A stretch of DNA of 64,000 nucleotides from an uncultured Mucilaginibacter sp. GTDB lineage: Bacteria; Bacteroidota; Bacteroidia; Sphingobacteriales; Sphingobacteriaceae. A program made the position numbers and the translations under genes. Below are positions 53,200 to 61,361 of the stretch, one piece after another. Each line of letters starts with the position of its first letter. Within the stretch, counting starts at the first letter, position 1. The notes beneath the pieces are model-generated. The model did no database searches, was not told where the DNA came from, and saw only the letters and a program-made list of their open reading frames with translations. Where the stretch lies: the NCBI GenBank assembly GCA_913775265.1, contig CAJYJH010000045.1, positions 27,228 to 91,227 on the forward strand, in the 5' to 3' direction.

Positions 53200-54111
53200 T
53201 TAAAACAGCGTATTTTGGCTCAACAAGCGTGGTGCAGCAATGTTTAAATTCAGGCTGTTATTTAATTGGTCAATTAAATATTGGCACAAAACCGGCGAGG
53301 CCAGCTCGTCCGACTGATGCATGCCGAAATACAGGTTTTGCAAACCCTGCTCGTGCCAGCTTTTAATGCGCTGTACCCAATGGTCAATGCGCACGTAATC
53401 GGTAGGGTGCAGGGCGTTGCCTACAAAGCGTATAAACAAATAAGGGGCGGGTACTTCCATATGTATTACATCGCGGCGGCCGGCCGTGTCTGTTATTACG
53501 GCGCCCATGCCCAGGCTGTGCATCAGGCCAAAAGCTTCGTTGCGGTAGGTGTGTTGGGCAAACCAGTCTTTGTGGCGTAGCTCCACGCACACCTGCACAT
53601 CGCGCGGCAGGCTTTGCAGATAGGCTTTTAATTCGGGGAAGCTTTTAGGTGCAAAGTTTTCGTTCAATTGCAAAAACATGGGGCCCAGTTTATCTTCAAA
53701 CGCCAGCATGGCTTCGTAAAAAGCCGTGGTAATTTCGTCGGCCCCCTTTAACCGTTTAACGTGACTGATGAGCTGGTTAAACTTGGGGCAAAACTTAAAG
53801 TCGGGGTTTACCGCAGCTTTCTCTTTCCATTTTGTGATGGTGGCAGCATCATACATGCGGTAATGCGTGGTGTTTAGTTCAATCATGTTAAACTGTTTGG
53901 CATACTCCGTCAAAAAGTCGGCATCCTTGGTTTTGGGCGGGTACAGGTTGCCTTTCCACACCTTTTGCGCCCAGCTGGCGCAACCTACATGTACTTTTAA
54001 ATGCTGCTTAGTTTTGGCCGCATTTAACGTTTGTTGCGTTAAGGCGCTGTCGGCAGGCAGCGTAAAATCTACCTGTGCTAATTGCGGTGTGGGTACTTTG
54101 CCAAACTCCAT
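53200..54111 (-). CDS. DUF72 domain-containing protein (YecE-like)
   Basis: The 303-residue protein shows the DUF72 TIM-barrel-like landmarks: HVGCASWAQKVWKGNLYP, QFNMIELNTTHYRM, FKFCPKFNQLISHVKRL, FLQLNENFAPKSFPEL, VCVELRHKDWF and LFIRFVGN. The family is common in bacteria and archaea and has no proven reaction, though a nuclease or sugar-related role has been suggested from the fold. The start codon lies 9 bp after the M20 hydrolase stop, so both are one transcript. Confidence 0.9.
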   Translation of the reverse strand: MEFGKVPTPQLAQVDFTLPADSALTQQTLNAAKTKQHLKVHVGCASWAQKVWKGNLYPPKTKDADFLTEYAKQFNMIELNTTHYRMYDAATITKWKEKAAVNPDFKFCPKFNQLISHVKRLKGADEITTAFYEAMLAFEDKLGPMFLQLNENFAPKSFPELKAYLQSLPRDVQVCVELRHKDWFAQHTYRNEAFGLMHSLGMGAVITDTAGRRDVIHMEVPAPYLFIRFVGNALHPTDYVRIDHWVQRIKSWHEQGLQNLYFGMHQSDELASPVLCQYLIDQLNNSLNLNIAAPRLLSQNTLF

Positions 54112-54120
54112 CCGCTATTC

Positions 54121-55185
54121 TTAATTAATACTTTCTAATAGTTTGATATACAGTTCAATGCCTTCCTTAATTTCGGAAAGGTAAACAAACTCATCAGCCG
54201 TATGCGACCGGGCCGAGTTACCGGGACCTAACTTTAACGAAGGGATGTCGAGTAAGGCTTGATCTGACGTGGTAGGCGATCCGTATGTGGTGCGCCCCAT
54301 GGCCAGACCTGCCTGTACAATAGGATGATCTTTACTGATAGACGATGGTTTTAACCGTACCGAGCGCGGCTGAACCTCACAGCCTACATGCTGCCTGATG
54401 ATTTCCAAAACTTCCTCATTGCGGTAGGCATCGGTTACGCGAACATCCACCGTAAAAGTACAGGTAGCAGGCACTACGTTGTGCTGCGAACCGGCGTTGA
54501 TGATTGTAACCGACATTTTAATAGGCCCGAACTGTTCCGATTCTTTTTCGAACCGGTAAGTACGGAACCATTCAATATCTGCCAGCGCTTTATAAATGGC
54601 GTTGTCGCCTTCTTCGCGGGCGGCATGGCCCGATTTTCCGTGTGCCGTGCAATCCAGCACCATCAAGCCGCGTTCGGCAGTGGCCAGTTGCATCAGGGTA
54701 GGTTCGCCTACAATGGCAAAATCAAGCGGCCCTAAATCGGGGATTACCAGTTCGAGGCCGTTAAAGCCCGAAATTTCTTCTTCGGCCGTGGCGGCCAGGC
54801 AAAAGTTATATTTTAAATCTTGTCGGTCGTAAAAATGCAAAAAGGTAGCGATGAGCGATACCAGGCAACCGCCCGCATCATTACTGCCCAAACCAAAAAG
54901 CTGATTTTCTTTAACCATAGGCGCAAACGGATCGTTAGTGTAGCCCGAGTTGGGTTTAACCGTATCGTGGTGCGAGTTGAGCAACACCGTTGGCTTGGCT
55001 GGGTCGAAGTGTTGGTTGTAAGCCCAAACGTTGTTGAGTTTACGCTGAACGGGGACGTGGCGCTGTTGCAGAAAGTCTTGAATAATGTCGGCGGTTAGGT
55101 TTTCTTCCCGGCTGAACGATGGAGTAGCTATCAGTTTTTTGAGCAGTTCAACGGCATCAAAATATAAGGTATCAGTATTTGCCAT
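54121..55185 (-). CDS. M20-family metallohydrolase (ArgE/DapE type)
   Basis: The 354-residue protein starts at ATG 55185 (MANTDTLYFDAVELLKKLIA); a longer frame covers the promoter. M20 landmarks are LLNSHHDTVKPN (zinc His and Asp), LGSNDAGGCLVS (bridging Asp), ATAEEEISG (catalytic Glu pair) and IVGEPT, plus a dimerisation insert (~180-285) with GHAAREEGDNAIYKAL. In Bacteroidota the closest arginine-pathway member deacylates N-acetylornithine or N-succinylcitrulline, and that is the likely role, but no arg genes adjoin. A perfect -7 element is found upstream at 55223-55230. Confidence 0.88.
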   Translation of the reverse strand: MANTDTLYFDAVELLKKLIATPSFSREENLTADIIQDFLQQRHVPVQRKLNNVWAYNQHFDPAKPTVLLNSHHDTVKPNSGYTNDPFAPMVKENQLFGLGSNDAGGCLVSLIATFLHFYDRQDLKYNFCLAATAEEEISGFNGLELVIPDLGPLDFAIVGEPTLMQLATAERGLMVLDCTAHGKSGHAAREEGDNAIYKALADIEWFRTYRFEKESEQFGPIKMSVTIINAGSQHNVVPATCTFTVDVRVTDAYRNEEVLEIIRQHVGCEVQPRSVRLKPSSISKDHPIVQAGLAMGRTTYGSPTTSDQALLDIPSLKLGPGNSARSHTADEFVYLSEIKEGIELYIKLLESIN

Positions 55186-55222
55186 GGGTATTAGCGTGGC
55201 CTGTTGGCCGGTGCTGTAATTG

Positions 55223-55230
55223 CAAATGTA
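55223..55230 (-). promoter_or_regulatory. -7 promoter element of the M20/DUF72 operon
   Basis: TACATTTG on the minus strand matches TAnnTTTG exactly, 37 bp before the ATG. The -33 element is not clear. Confidence 0.55.
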
Positions 55231-55395
55231 TACGAATTTGGCAATCAAAGGTAAAAAAGAGGTTACGTAAGTGGTTTATTTTTGCTGATTTATAAATTAT
55301 TACTTGTTATCTCAATATTTTCATTGCTAATTGATTTCAGTTTCTGCACAGCTGTACTTAGTCATCGATGGTCAACTTACTTTGTCGCCTCATTG

Positions 55396-55488
55396 CTGGC
55401 GAGGCTATTTCTTTTGTGACTATGCCAAAATATCAGCCTCCGCGGCAAATGAGCGGACTTAAGTAAATGCATGACTACTTACTTAAGT
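55396..55488 (+). repeat. Composite intergenic hairpin element, copy D (decayed)
   Basis: In the 401-bp gap 55186-55586, CAGCCTCCGCGGCAAATGAGCGGAC (55434-55458, read in pieces) equals the CCGC/GCGG module of copy C. A decayed form of the hairpin with TTTTGTGACTATG comes before it. A perfect 10-bp stem ACTTAAGTAA/TTACTTAAGT (55457-55466, 55479-55488) follows at the place of the TTAATTA stem in copy C; both lead into AAAAACGC. Confidence 0.65.
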
Positions 55489-55586
55489 TAAAAACGCACG
55501 AACTAAAATTTAATTAGCATGTGTGATACTAAGCACAATTCAGATGACAGTTAATAAGTACTGTATATTTAAACAGAAAAAATCAT

Positions 55587-56084
55587 TCACTCGTTTCGCA
55601 TCAAACTAAACAGCACCATACCTTCTTCATCCACATCACACTCCTCAAAATTCAACTTTTCTAAAAGTTGTGATGACGCCTGATTTTCAACATGAGTGTA
55701 AGCTTGTATTGTACTTACGTTGAGGCGACGAAATGCAAAGTCAATCATTGCCCCAACTGCTTCCTGCATAAAACCTTTCCCTTGAAATTCGGGCAATAAT
55801 TCATACCCCAGTTCGGCTTTCTGATGATCGTCCGAAAGGTTAAACAAGCAAACGGTTCCGGTCAGCTCAGTGCCGCCGGTTAAGGTGATGGCCCAATAAA
55901 AAGCCTGATTATCGAGGATAGCTTGGATAAATCGTCGGGCGTCATCAATAGACAGTCTTGGCTTCCGGCTAAGATATTAGTTTACACTTTGGTTAGAGCG
56001 TAAAGCGAATATTTGCTGATCGTCAGTTTTTAACAACGGTCTTAAGGTGAGCCTTTCTGTTTTAAGAGTTGGTATTGTTACCAT
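55587..56084 (-). pseudogene. GNAT acetyltransferase (RimJ/RimL-like) with one in-frame stop
   Basis: Translating from ATG 56084 gives MVTIPTLKTERLTLRPL, the usual start of RimJ-type acetyltransferases. It runs in one frame to residue QSVN, meets TAA at 55977-55979, and continues in the same frame YLSRKPRLSIDDARRFI ... FYWAITLTGG ... LGYELLPEFQGKGFMQEAV (acetyl-CoA binding loop) to the stop at 55587. Homologues have a sense codon, usually Lys or Glu, between VN and YL. The total of about 165 codons is full length, with no frameshift. Restart at TTG 55847 would lose the first strands of the fold. A sequencing error remains possible. Confidence 0.85.
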
Positions 56085-56090
56085 CACTAT

Positions 56091-57587
56091 TTACATATCT
56101 GCATCTGGCTTTTTATCTTCATCCGTTAATTCGCCCGGTATTACCTTAACGCTTATCTTTGATTTCTGGTTAATAAACTTCAGGTAAAAATTACGGTAGT
56201 GGGTATCGTCGCTTACCTTAAATACATAGGTCGATTTATCCTTCCAGTAACTTTCAGCCATTTGTATAGTGCCATCGTTATGGCGGGTAGACTCCTCATC
56301 TTCCAGGTAAAAGATATGGTCAGTGTCATCTTTTTTGTCTGCGAAAGAGTATCCGGTATACTGCGTATTAGAATCCCACGAAAAATAAAAAAGCGGTCGC
56401 ATGCCGGTGGGAGTAACCAGCATAAATGTAGAGTTTTCATAATCGCATCCCCCGCACATGCCAGGGTGGTTGGGCGTAGTACTATCTGTTACTAAAAACA
56501 CCACGTTGTTTTCATCAAGCGCCTTAAAATCGGGCTTAAGGTCAAGATTAGTGCCGTCAGTATTTATCATATGGTCAACGGTTTCAAACTTTTCACCGCT
56601 CACATCATAAGCTGTGTGCAAAGTTGCCAACACGCCTGTGCCTACCTCCTCGTAATGTTTGGTAACTACCACTTTAGTAATATACCTTCCGGTTTTAAAC
56701 TTTTTAGATGCTATTACTTTGGTGAGCGATTCGAGCATAGGGTAATAATCCAGATCGTAATTGTTGGCTATAAAACCGTTCTTATTATACTTAAAATAGC
56801 CGGTGTACCGGATGGTATATAAGGCGTCTTCACCATCAGCATTTATTGTTCTGTAGGTATCATTAAGCTTAGTATCATTCACCGAAAAGCTGATTTCGTT
56901 GCCACGGACATCGTATTTGATGTAAGAAGCCAGTTTTTTACCTTTAAAGGTATACACGGGCGAAGCGTATAGTGAATTACCCGACGTAATTTGTTCGGCC
57001 ACATCAGCGGGCACGTCAATGTTGCGTTCAAATTCGACGTCGGTTAATTTTTTATTACTGAAGCGAAGTAAGGTAGCGGCATGGTAAAAGCGGTTAGGGT
57101 TTAGCCACGATTTTTTTAACGGAGCCGACACGTTGCGGCTAACCAGTGCCACACTTAAAGGCCAGGCATAACTGGCCGACAACATCAGGTAGCTGCTTTG
57201 CTTGCCCGAATATAGCCTTACGATGGTGGCAATGGGGTAATCACTAAAACTGTAATAATGAGGGTCGGCTGGTACGGCTAAGTTGGCTACCTTGCCCTGG
57301 TACATGCCTTGTGCAGTAACTGTGTAAACCGGCCCGGTGCCGGCAGCCGTGCGGCCCATAACCTGGCAAAACCTCACACAACTATCCGGCGTGTAAATTA
57401 CTTTTCCGCTCAGCCATTTTACCCTTTCGGCGGTATTGGTTTTGGTCGCCTCCTTTTTGTTTTGCCTGGCGATGTATTGCTGCGTCCATAAAGCATCTTG
57501 TTTAACATTTACCGGCAGCTTTTGTATTTGCGCAGAGGCAAAAAAGGCAAAAAACAAGGGCAGAAGTGATAGGGTAAAGGGTTTCAT
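56091..57587 (-). CDS. Large secreted protein of unknown function
   Basis: The 498-residue protein has a signal peptide (MKPFTLSLLPLFFAFFASAQ) and is otherwise soluble. It is rich in Tyr, Lys and Thr with beta-strand alternation throughout, and has a short Cys pair in HPGMCGGCDYENS near residue 380, which may bind metal or form a disulphide. The late part repeats short acidic turns (DKKDDTDHIFYLEDEES as pieces). I recognise no family. It is followed 6 bp later by the broken acetyltransferase gene on the same strand. TAGGTTTG at 57612-57619 (minus) matches the -7 element 24 bp before its ATG. Confidence 0.75.
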   Translation of the reverse strand: MKPFTLSLLPLFFAFFASAQIQKLPVNVKQDALWTQQYIARQNKKEATKTNTAERVKWLSGKVIYTPDSCVRFCQVMGRTAAGTGPVYTVTAQGMYQGKVANLAVPADPHYYSFSDYPIATIVRLYSGKQSSYLMLSASYAWPLSVALVSRNVSAPLKKSWLNPNRFYHAATLLRFSNKKLTDVEFERNIDVPADVAEQITSGNSLYASPVYTFKGKKLASYIKYDVRGNEISFSVNDTKLNDTYRTINADGEDALYTIRYTGYFKYNKNGFIANNYDLDYYPMLESLTKVIASKKFKTGRYITKVVVTKHYEEVGTGVLATLHTAYDVSGEKFETVDHMINTDGTNLDLKPDFKALDENNVVFLVTDSTTPNHPGMCGGCDYENSTFMLVTPTGMRPLFYFSWDSNTQYTGYSFADKKDDTDHIFYLEDEESTRHNDGTIQMAESYWKDKSTYVFKVSDDTHYRNFYLKFINQKSKISVKVIPGELTDEDKKPDADM

Positions 57588-57611
57588 TAATGCGTGTAAT
57601 TGTTATCGTCG

Positions 57612-57619
57612 CAAACCTA
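57612..57619 (-). promoter_or_regulatory. -7 promoter element of the secreted-protein gene
   Basis: TAGGTTTG on the minus strand is an exact TAnnTTTG match 24 bp from the start codon at 57587. The spacing to the nearest TTTG upstream (14 nt) is shorter than usual. Confidence 0.5.
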
Positions 57620-57729
57620 ACAGGTTGTAGGCACAAAACTATTATTTGGCCATATATTTCAAGATGATGGCTGGTAAACGAATAATTCCTATGATGCTAA
57701 AAATATGAAGTCTTATTTTGCAATATTCA

Positions 57730-58101
57730 TTACCGCCTCATACTCTGTTTAATGCGTTCGCGGTGCTGCTCGCCCCAGTTGCTGAGCTCGTGCAGTACGT
57801 TGCGCAGGGTACGGCTGTAGTCGGTGGCTTCGTAAATAATGTTGACGGGTGTGGTGGCGTATACCCGGCGGGCTATAAACTCGTTCAGTTCCAGATCTTT
57901 CAATTCTTTAGCCAGCACTTTGGGCGAAATACCTTCCACCTCTTTCATGATTTCGCCAAAACGTTTAGGACCCTGTACTAAAGTCAGTATCAAAGGCAGT
58001 TTCCACTTGCCGCCTAATACGTACAAGGCATCTGTTACGTGGCCGAGCGAGGTAGCGCATTCAACCTTGCTTAGCGGAGGTTCTAAAATTTCAGTAGCCA
58101 T
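57730..58101 (-). CDS. HxlR-family transcriptional regulator (YodB-like)
   Basis: The 123-residue protein starts at ATG 58101 (MATEILEPPLSKVECATSLG); a TTG two codons upstream is less likely. It has the HxlR winged helix, GGKWKLPLILTLVQGPKRFGEI and ISPKVLAKELKDLELNEFI read as pieces. One cysteine (Cys15 of this start) lies at the N-terminal position used by YodB/HypR for thiol or quinone sensing. It is divergent from an azoreductase gene, the same pairing as YodB and AzoR1 in Bacillus, so repression of azoR lifted by electrophiles is likely. Confidence 0.9.
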   Translation of the reverse strand: MATEILEPPLSKVECATSLGHVTDALYVLGGKWKLPLILTLVQGPKRFGEIMKEVEGISPKVLAKELKDLELNEFIARRVYATTPVNIIYEATDYSRTLRNVLHELSNWGEQHRERIKQSMRR

Positions 58102-58104
58102 ATC

Positions 58105-58185
58105 CAAAGGTAATTACTTTCCTAAAGGATAGCGCTTTCCTCGGGGTAAGTAGGGGTGCAATTGCGTTGATGCCCGGTAGTTTTG
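58105..58185. promoter_or_regulatory. Divergent promoters of hxlR and azoR
   Basis: TACCTTTG on the minus strand (58105-58112) is an exact -7 match only 3 bp before the hxlR ATG, which would give an almost leaderless transcript. TAGTTTTG on the plus strand (58178-58185) matches for azoR. TCCT-AA-AGGA (58120-58129) is a small palindrome between them. Confidence 0.5.
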
Positions 58186-58305
58186 CCGGTGTTGATGATG
58201 AACAAAGGCTGATGCAGATCGCAATCATCCTCATAGCGGATAACGTTAATATAAACTGCTTCTGCGAAATCGCTCAATCAACGCATCAAAAAACAAGAAA
58301 TTTTT

Positions 58306-58908
58306 ATGAAACGCATTCTTCATTTAACATCAAGTATTTTAGGTACTGATTCGAAAAGCATCCAGCTGGGTAAAGCTGTGGTCGAAAAGATCATGGATAA
58401 ATATCCCGCCAGTACTGCCGACGAAGTAAACCTGGTAGAACTGGAAGTGCCGCACTTAACACCGGCTACATTGCGAACGTTTTTTACACCCGGCGACCAG
58501 CTATCGGACGATGATCGACAATCAATCCGCTACTCTGATGAAGCCATAGCTCAATTGATGGCGGCTGATATATTAGTAGTTGGTGCACCGTTGTACAACC
58601 TAACGATACATACCGCGCTTAAATCATGGATTGATCATATTACCCGCGCCGGTATCACTTTTAAATACAGCGAACAGGGTCCGGTAGGGTTGGTAACCGG
58701 AAAAAAAGTATATGTGGCTATGAGCTCGGGCGGAGTTTACTCACACGGACCGGGCCAGGACAAAGATTTTGTAGCGCCTTTGCTCACCTCAATCTTTGGC
58801 TTGCTGGGCATGACGGATGTTACTGTTTTTCGTGCCGAAGGCCTAAAGGTGCCCGGCATCATGGAACACGCTATGGATAAAGCGATAGAAAGTATAGTAA
58901 TTGATTAA
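58306..58908 (+). CDS. azoR: FMN-dependent NADH-azoreductase
   Basis: The 200-residue flavodoxin-like protein starts MKRILHLTSSILGTDSKSIQ, where the Ser-rich loop binds the FMN phosphate. ADILVVGAPLYNLTIHTALKS carries the family's PMYNF-like motif as APLYNL, and ITFKYSEQGPVGLVTGKKVY and SSGGVYS complete the flavin site. It reduces quinones and azo compounds by two electrons with NADH, protecting against electrophile stress. Length is typical. It is divergent from a YodB-like HxlR gene 204 bp away. Confidence 0.93.
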   Translation: MKRILHLTSSILGTDSKSIQLGKAVVEKIMDKYPASTADEVNLVELEVPHLTPATLRTFFTPGDQLSDDDRQSIRYSDEAIAQLMAADILVVGAPLYNLTIHTALKSWIDHITRAGITFKYSEQGPVGLVTGKKVYVAMSSGGVYSHGPGQDKDFVAPLLTSIFGLLGMTDVTVFRAEGLKVPGIMEHAMDKAIESIVID

Positions 58909-58932
58909 TTCGTTTATCGCTAAAGTTGCACA

Positions 58933-58970
58933 ACAAAGCTTCCGTATATCTACAGGAGCTTTGTTTCGTT
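58933..58970 (+). terminator. Terminator after azoR
   Basis: ACAAAGCT (58933-58940) pairs with AGCTTTGT (58957-58964), extended by CC/GG after a bulge, then TTCGTT. Confidence 0.65.
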
Positions 58971-58976
58971 AAGGGC

Positions 58977-59250
58977 TTTCGCTGCCGCAAGCCTCCGGCT
59001 TGTGGTTAATGCATTTGCATTTTTCGGCAAGCCTGTCTGCAAAATCATAAGCCTCCAACCCCCTGAAGGGGTAATAGCCTTATCTAAATCCTCGCCGGAA
59101 AATCTCCCCTAAATCCTCTCAAAGGAGAGGATTTTGATCAGCGTGGCGGTAATAAATTCTGTTCATTCTTAAAATTCAGCAAATTTAGGTTCAACAAAAA
59201 GCGCAGAGGCATTCACAGGACTGGATTGCGATTACACACAATTATTATTC
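58977..59250 (+). repeat. Composite intergenic hairpin element, copy E
   Basis: In the gap 58909-59355 this copy holds CCGCAAGCC-TCC-GGCTTGTGG (58985-59005), a CTGCAAAATC remnant of the 26-nt block (~59037-59046), CCCCCTGAAGGGG (59059-59071), the CTCCCCTAAATCC...GGAGAGGATTTTGAT module (~59104-59138), the AAATT...GGTTCA block (~59172-59193) and GCGCAGAGGC. The large GCTGTTGCG hairpin is absent. The order of the modules is that of copy A. Confidence 0.7.
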
Positions 59251-59296
59251 AGCGCATCGGACTCTACCGACTCACCAGAAAAAATATAAAATAATA

Positions 59297-59327
59297 TTTG
59301 CAACTAACAATTTACTGCCTACATTTG
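59297..59327 (+). promoter_or_regulatory. Full Bacteroidota promoter of the YtrA-like operon
   Basis: TTTG (59297-59300) and TACATTTG (59320-59327) are exact -33 and -7 elements with 19 nt between, the best promoter in the window. Transcription should start near 59333, about 20 bp before the ATG. Confidence 0.75.
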
Positions 59328-59353
59328 TAGTGTACTATATAACTAATACACTA
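59328..59353 (+). promoter_or_regulatory. YtrA-type operator
   Basis: TAGTGTA (59328-59334) and TACACTA (59347-59353) form a perfect 7-bp inverted repeat with a 12-bp spacer, over the transcription start and ending 2 bp before the ATG. It resembles the AGTGTA/TACACT site of Bacillus YtrA. The regulator is encoded two genes downstream. Confidence 0.75.
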
Positions 59354-59355
59354 TT

Positions 59356-60180
59356 ATGGTAAGTATATCACAATTAACATTTGGTTACGGTAAGCAAACG
59401 CTTTTCGAGAACCTGAATCTTAACTTACTACCCGGGCACATTTATGGTTTGCTGGGTAAAAACGGGGCCGGAAAATCCACCCTGTTAAAAAACATGGCCG
59501 GGTTGGTGTTTCCGCAAGAGGGGAGCTGCACCGTCAATGGCCTGAACGCGTCAAAACGGCAACCAGCCTTTTTGCAGGAGCTGTTTTTTGTACCCGAGGA
59601 GGTTTATCTGCCGGCTATCACCGCCAGTCAATTTTTAAAGTCTACCGCTCATTTTTACCCCAAGTTTAGTACCGAGCAGTTTAATGCCATGCTGTCTGAG
59701 TTTGAAGTGCAGCCAGAGCACGTGCTCACCAAGCTATCATACGGTCAGCAAAAAAAGGTGATGATTGCGTTCGGGCTGGCCACCAACACCTCGCTGCTGA
59801 TCATGGATGAGCCTACCAACGGGCTCGACATCCCGTCAAAAAGCCAGTTCCGCAAAATTATTGCTTCGGCACTTACTGATGATCGCTGTATGATAATTTC
59901 TACCCACCAGGTGCGCGATTTAAACAACCTGATTGATACCCTGCTGATATTGCACAACCGGCAGATTGTGGTAGCCAAAGAGCTTGATGAGGTTGCCAAC
60001 CGCTTAACCTTTACCACGATGCCCGCCGTTAGTACCGGGTATTTATATGCTGAAGAAGGCATGAACGGCCTTAACGCCATAGTACCTAACTCCACCGGTG
60101 CTTACAGCAGAGTAGACATGGAACTGCTTTTTAACGGCATCATCAGTGATAATCAGCCTTTAATCAACTTATTAAAATAA
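59356..60180 (+). CDS. ABC transporter ATP-binding protein, YtrB-like
   Basis: The 274-residue ATPase has Walker A GKNGAGKST (34-42), signature LSYGQQKKVMIAFGLA, Walker B LLIMDEPTNGLD and H-loop IISTHQ. The C-terminal ~70 residues form an extra beta-rich domain (LTFTTMPAVSTGYLYAEEG) as in YtrB and other CcmA-type single-substrate ATPases. It sits first in a four-gene operon with a membrane partner, a GntR regulator and an anchored protein. In Bacillus the similar operon answers cell-wall antibiotics; the same role here is inferred. Confidence 0.9.
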   Translation: MVSISQLTFGYGKQTLFENLNLNLLPGHIYGLLGKNGAGKSTLLKNMAGLVFPQEGSCTVNGLNASKRQPAFLQELFFVPEEVYLPAITASQFLKSTAHFYPKFSTEQFNAMLSEFEVQPEHVLTKLSYGQQKKVMIAFGLATNTSLLIMDEPTNGLDIPSKSQFRKIIASALTDDRCMIISTHQVRDLNNLIDTLLILHNRQIVVAKELDEVANRLTFTTMPAVSTGYLYAEEGMNGLNAIVPNSTGAYSRVDMELLFNGIISDNQPLINLLK

Positions 60181-60190
60181 CCTGAACCTT

Positions 60191-60973
60191 ATGAACAATA
60201 CATTCGACTTTGGTCGGTTTGCGCGGTTGTACCGTAAGCACACCGTAGAGCATTTTAAAAGCTATCTGCTATCGGCAGCAGTACTGGCCGGGCTGTTATT
60301 GGTTTGCCTGGGCTTTTTTTGGTACACACATGGCGCAAAATTAAGTATACGGGACCAAGCTAATCCATTTGTTTTCTTTTATCTAGCGTGTGGTACCATT
60401 TTTACCAGTTTAACCTTTAGCTATCTGAGCCAGAAAAAAGAGGCCATACCTGCATTAATGTTACCGGCTTCGCATTTAGAAAAGTATCTGGTATCACTTA
60501 TTTACACTTTTGTGGTTTATCAGCTGATATTTATAGGTATATATTTTGCTGTAGACGGCTTTTTGTTCGCGTTGGGAGCTCCGTTTGAAAAAAGCGAGAA
60601 TGAGATGATTAATGTGTTTGCGCCCGACCAGAAGATCTATCTCGTTTTTTTGCTCTTTGCCTTGTTACATGCCTTTGCTTTTTGGGGAGCCATTTACTTT
60701 GAAAAACTACATTTTATCAAAGCAGGTTTTGTAGTGTTGGCTTTGTGCTTTTTTATAACCTTTATTAATAATATGCTATTAAACGCTTTTATAAAAGCTG
60801 ATACTAATAAAGGAATACCATTTACAGGGGCCAATATTACTGAAAACGGTAAGCACTACTATGTTTATTTAAACGGCGGTGGCTTTATGCTTGGTATTGC
60901 CGTTGCGGTTGCAGTAATTACCGTTTTACTTTGGGTCACAACCTATTTTAAACTAACAGAAAAGGAGGTATAA
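60191..60973 (+). CDS. ABC-type permease partner, six-helix membrane protein
   Basis: The 260-residue protein has six hydrophobic stretches, near residues 22-42 (YLLSAAVLAGLLLVCLGFFW), 58-78, 100-125, 152-170, 178-198 and 230-250. There are no large external loops, and no sequence motif that names a family. Its position 10 bp after the ATPase marks it as the membrane partner. Its last codons include AAGGAGGT (60962-60969), the ribosome site for the regulator gene that follows. Confidence 0.82.
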   Translation: MNNTFDFGRFARLYRKHTVEHFKSYLLSAAVLAGLLLVCLGFFWYTHGAKLSIRDQANPFVFFYLACGTIFTSLTFSYLSQKKEAIPALMLPASHLEKYLVSLIYTFVVYQLIFIGIYFAVDGFLFALGAPFEKSENEMINVFAPDQKIYLVFLLFALLHAFAFWGAIYFEKLHFIKAGFVVLALCFFITFINNMLLNAFIKADTNKGIPFTGANITENGKHYYVYLNGGGFMLGIAVAVAVITVLLWVTTYFKLTEKEV

Positions 60974-60977
60974 GCCC

Positions 60978-61352
60978 ATGAACTTTAATGACAGAGAAGC
61001 CATTTACCTGCAAATTGCAGCGTACGTGAGCGATCATATATCGCTGGGCAAATGGTTGCCCGAGCAAAAAATACCATCAGTGCGCGAGCTGGCGGTTGAG
61101 CTGCAGGTAAACCCTAACACAGTAATGCGCACCTACGAGTACCTGCAAAACCAGGGTGTAGTGTTCAATAAGCGAGGGCTGGGCCTGTTTGTAGCTCCCG
61201 ATGCCCTCAAAAAAATAAAGGTTCAGCGCAAAGAGCGTTTCATGCAGCAAGAACTGCCCGACTTTTTCAGGAGCCTGTACCTGCTCGATATTTCGCTCGA
61301 AGAAGTGCAGCAACAGTATCAACAGTTTATCACTCAGAATTTTCCTAAATAA
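60978..61352 (+). CDS. GntR-family regulator, YtrA subfamily
   Basis: The 124-residue protein is a winged helix of the GntR type: AIYLQIAAYVSDHISLGKW, KIPSVRELAVELQVNPNTVM and RTYEYLQNQGVVFNKRGLG as consecutive parts. A short helical dimer tail of about 40 residues follows, with no ligand-binding domain, which defines the YtrA subfamily. A perfect AAGGAGGT site 8 bp upstream of the ATG lies inside the preceding gene. It very probably represses its own operon through the TAGTGTA/TACACTA operator at 59328-59353. Confidence 0.92.
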   Translation: MNFNDREAIYLQIAAYVSDHISLGKWLPEQKIPSVRELAVELQVNPNTVMRTYEYLQNQGVVFNKRGLGLFVAPDALKKIKVQRKERFMQQELPDFFRSLYLLDISLEEVQQQYQQFITQNFPK

Positions 61353-61361
61353 ACCTGTATC

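Noticed and set aside
53189..53209. Small hairpin GCTGTT/AACAGC at the end of the DUF72 gene
   Set aside because: Six-base stem without a T-tract, overlapping the stop codon; too weak to call a terminator.
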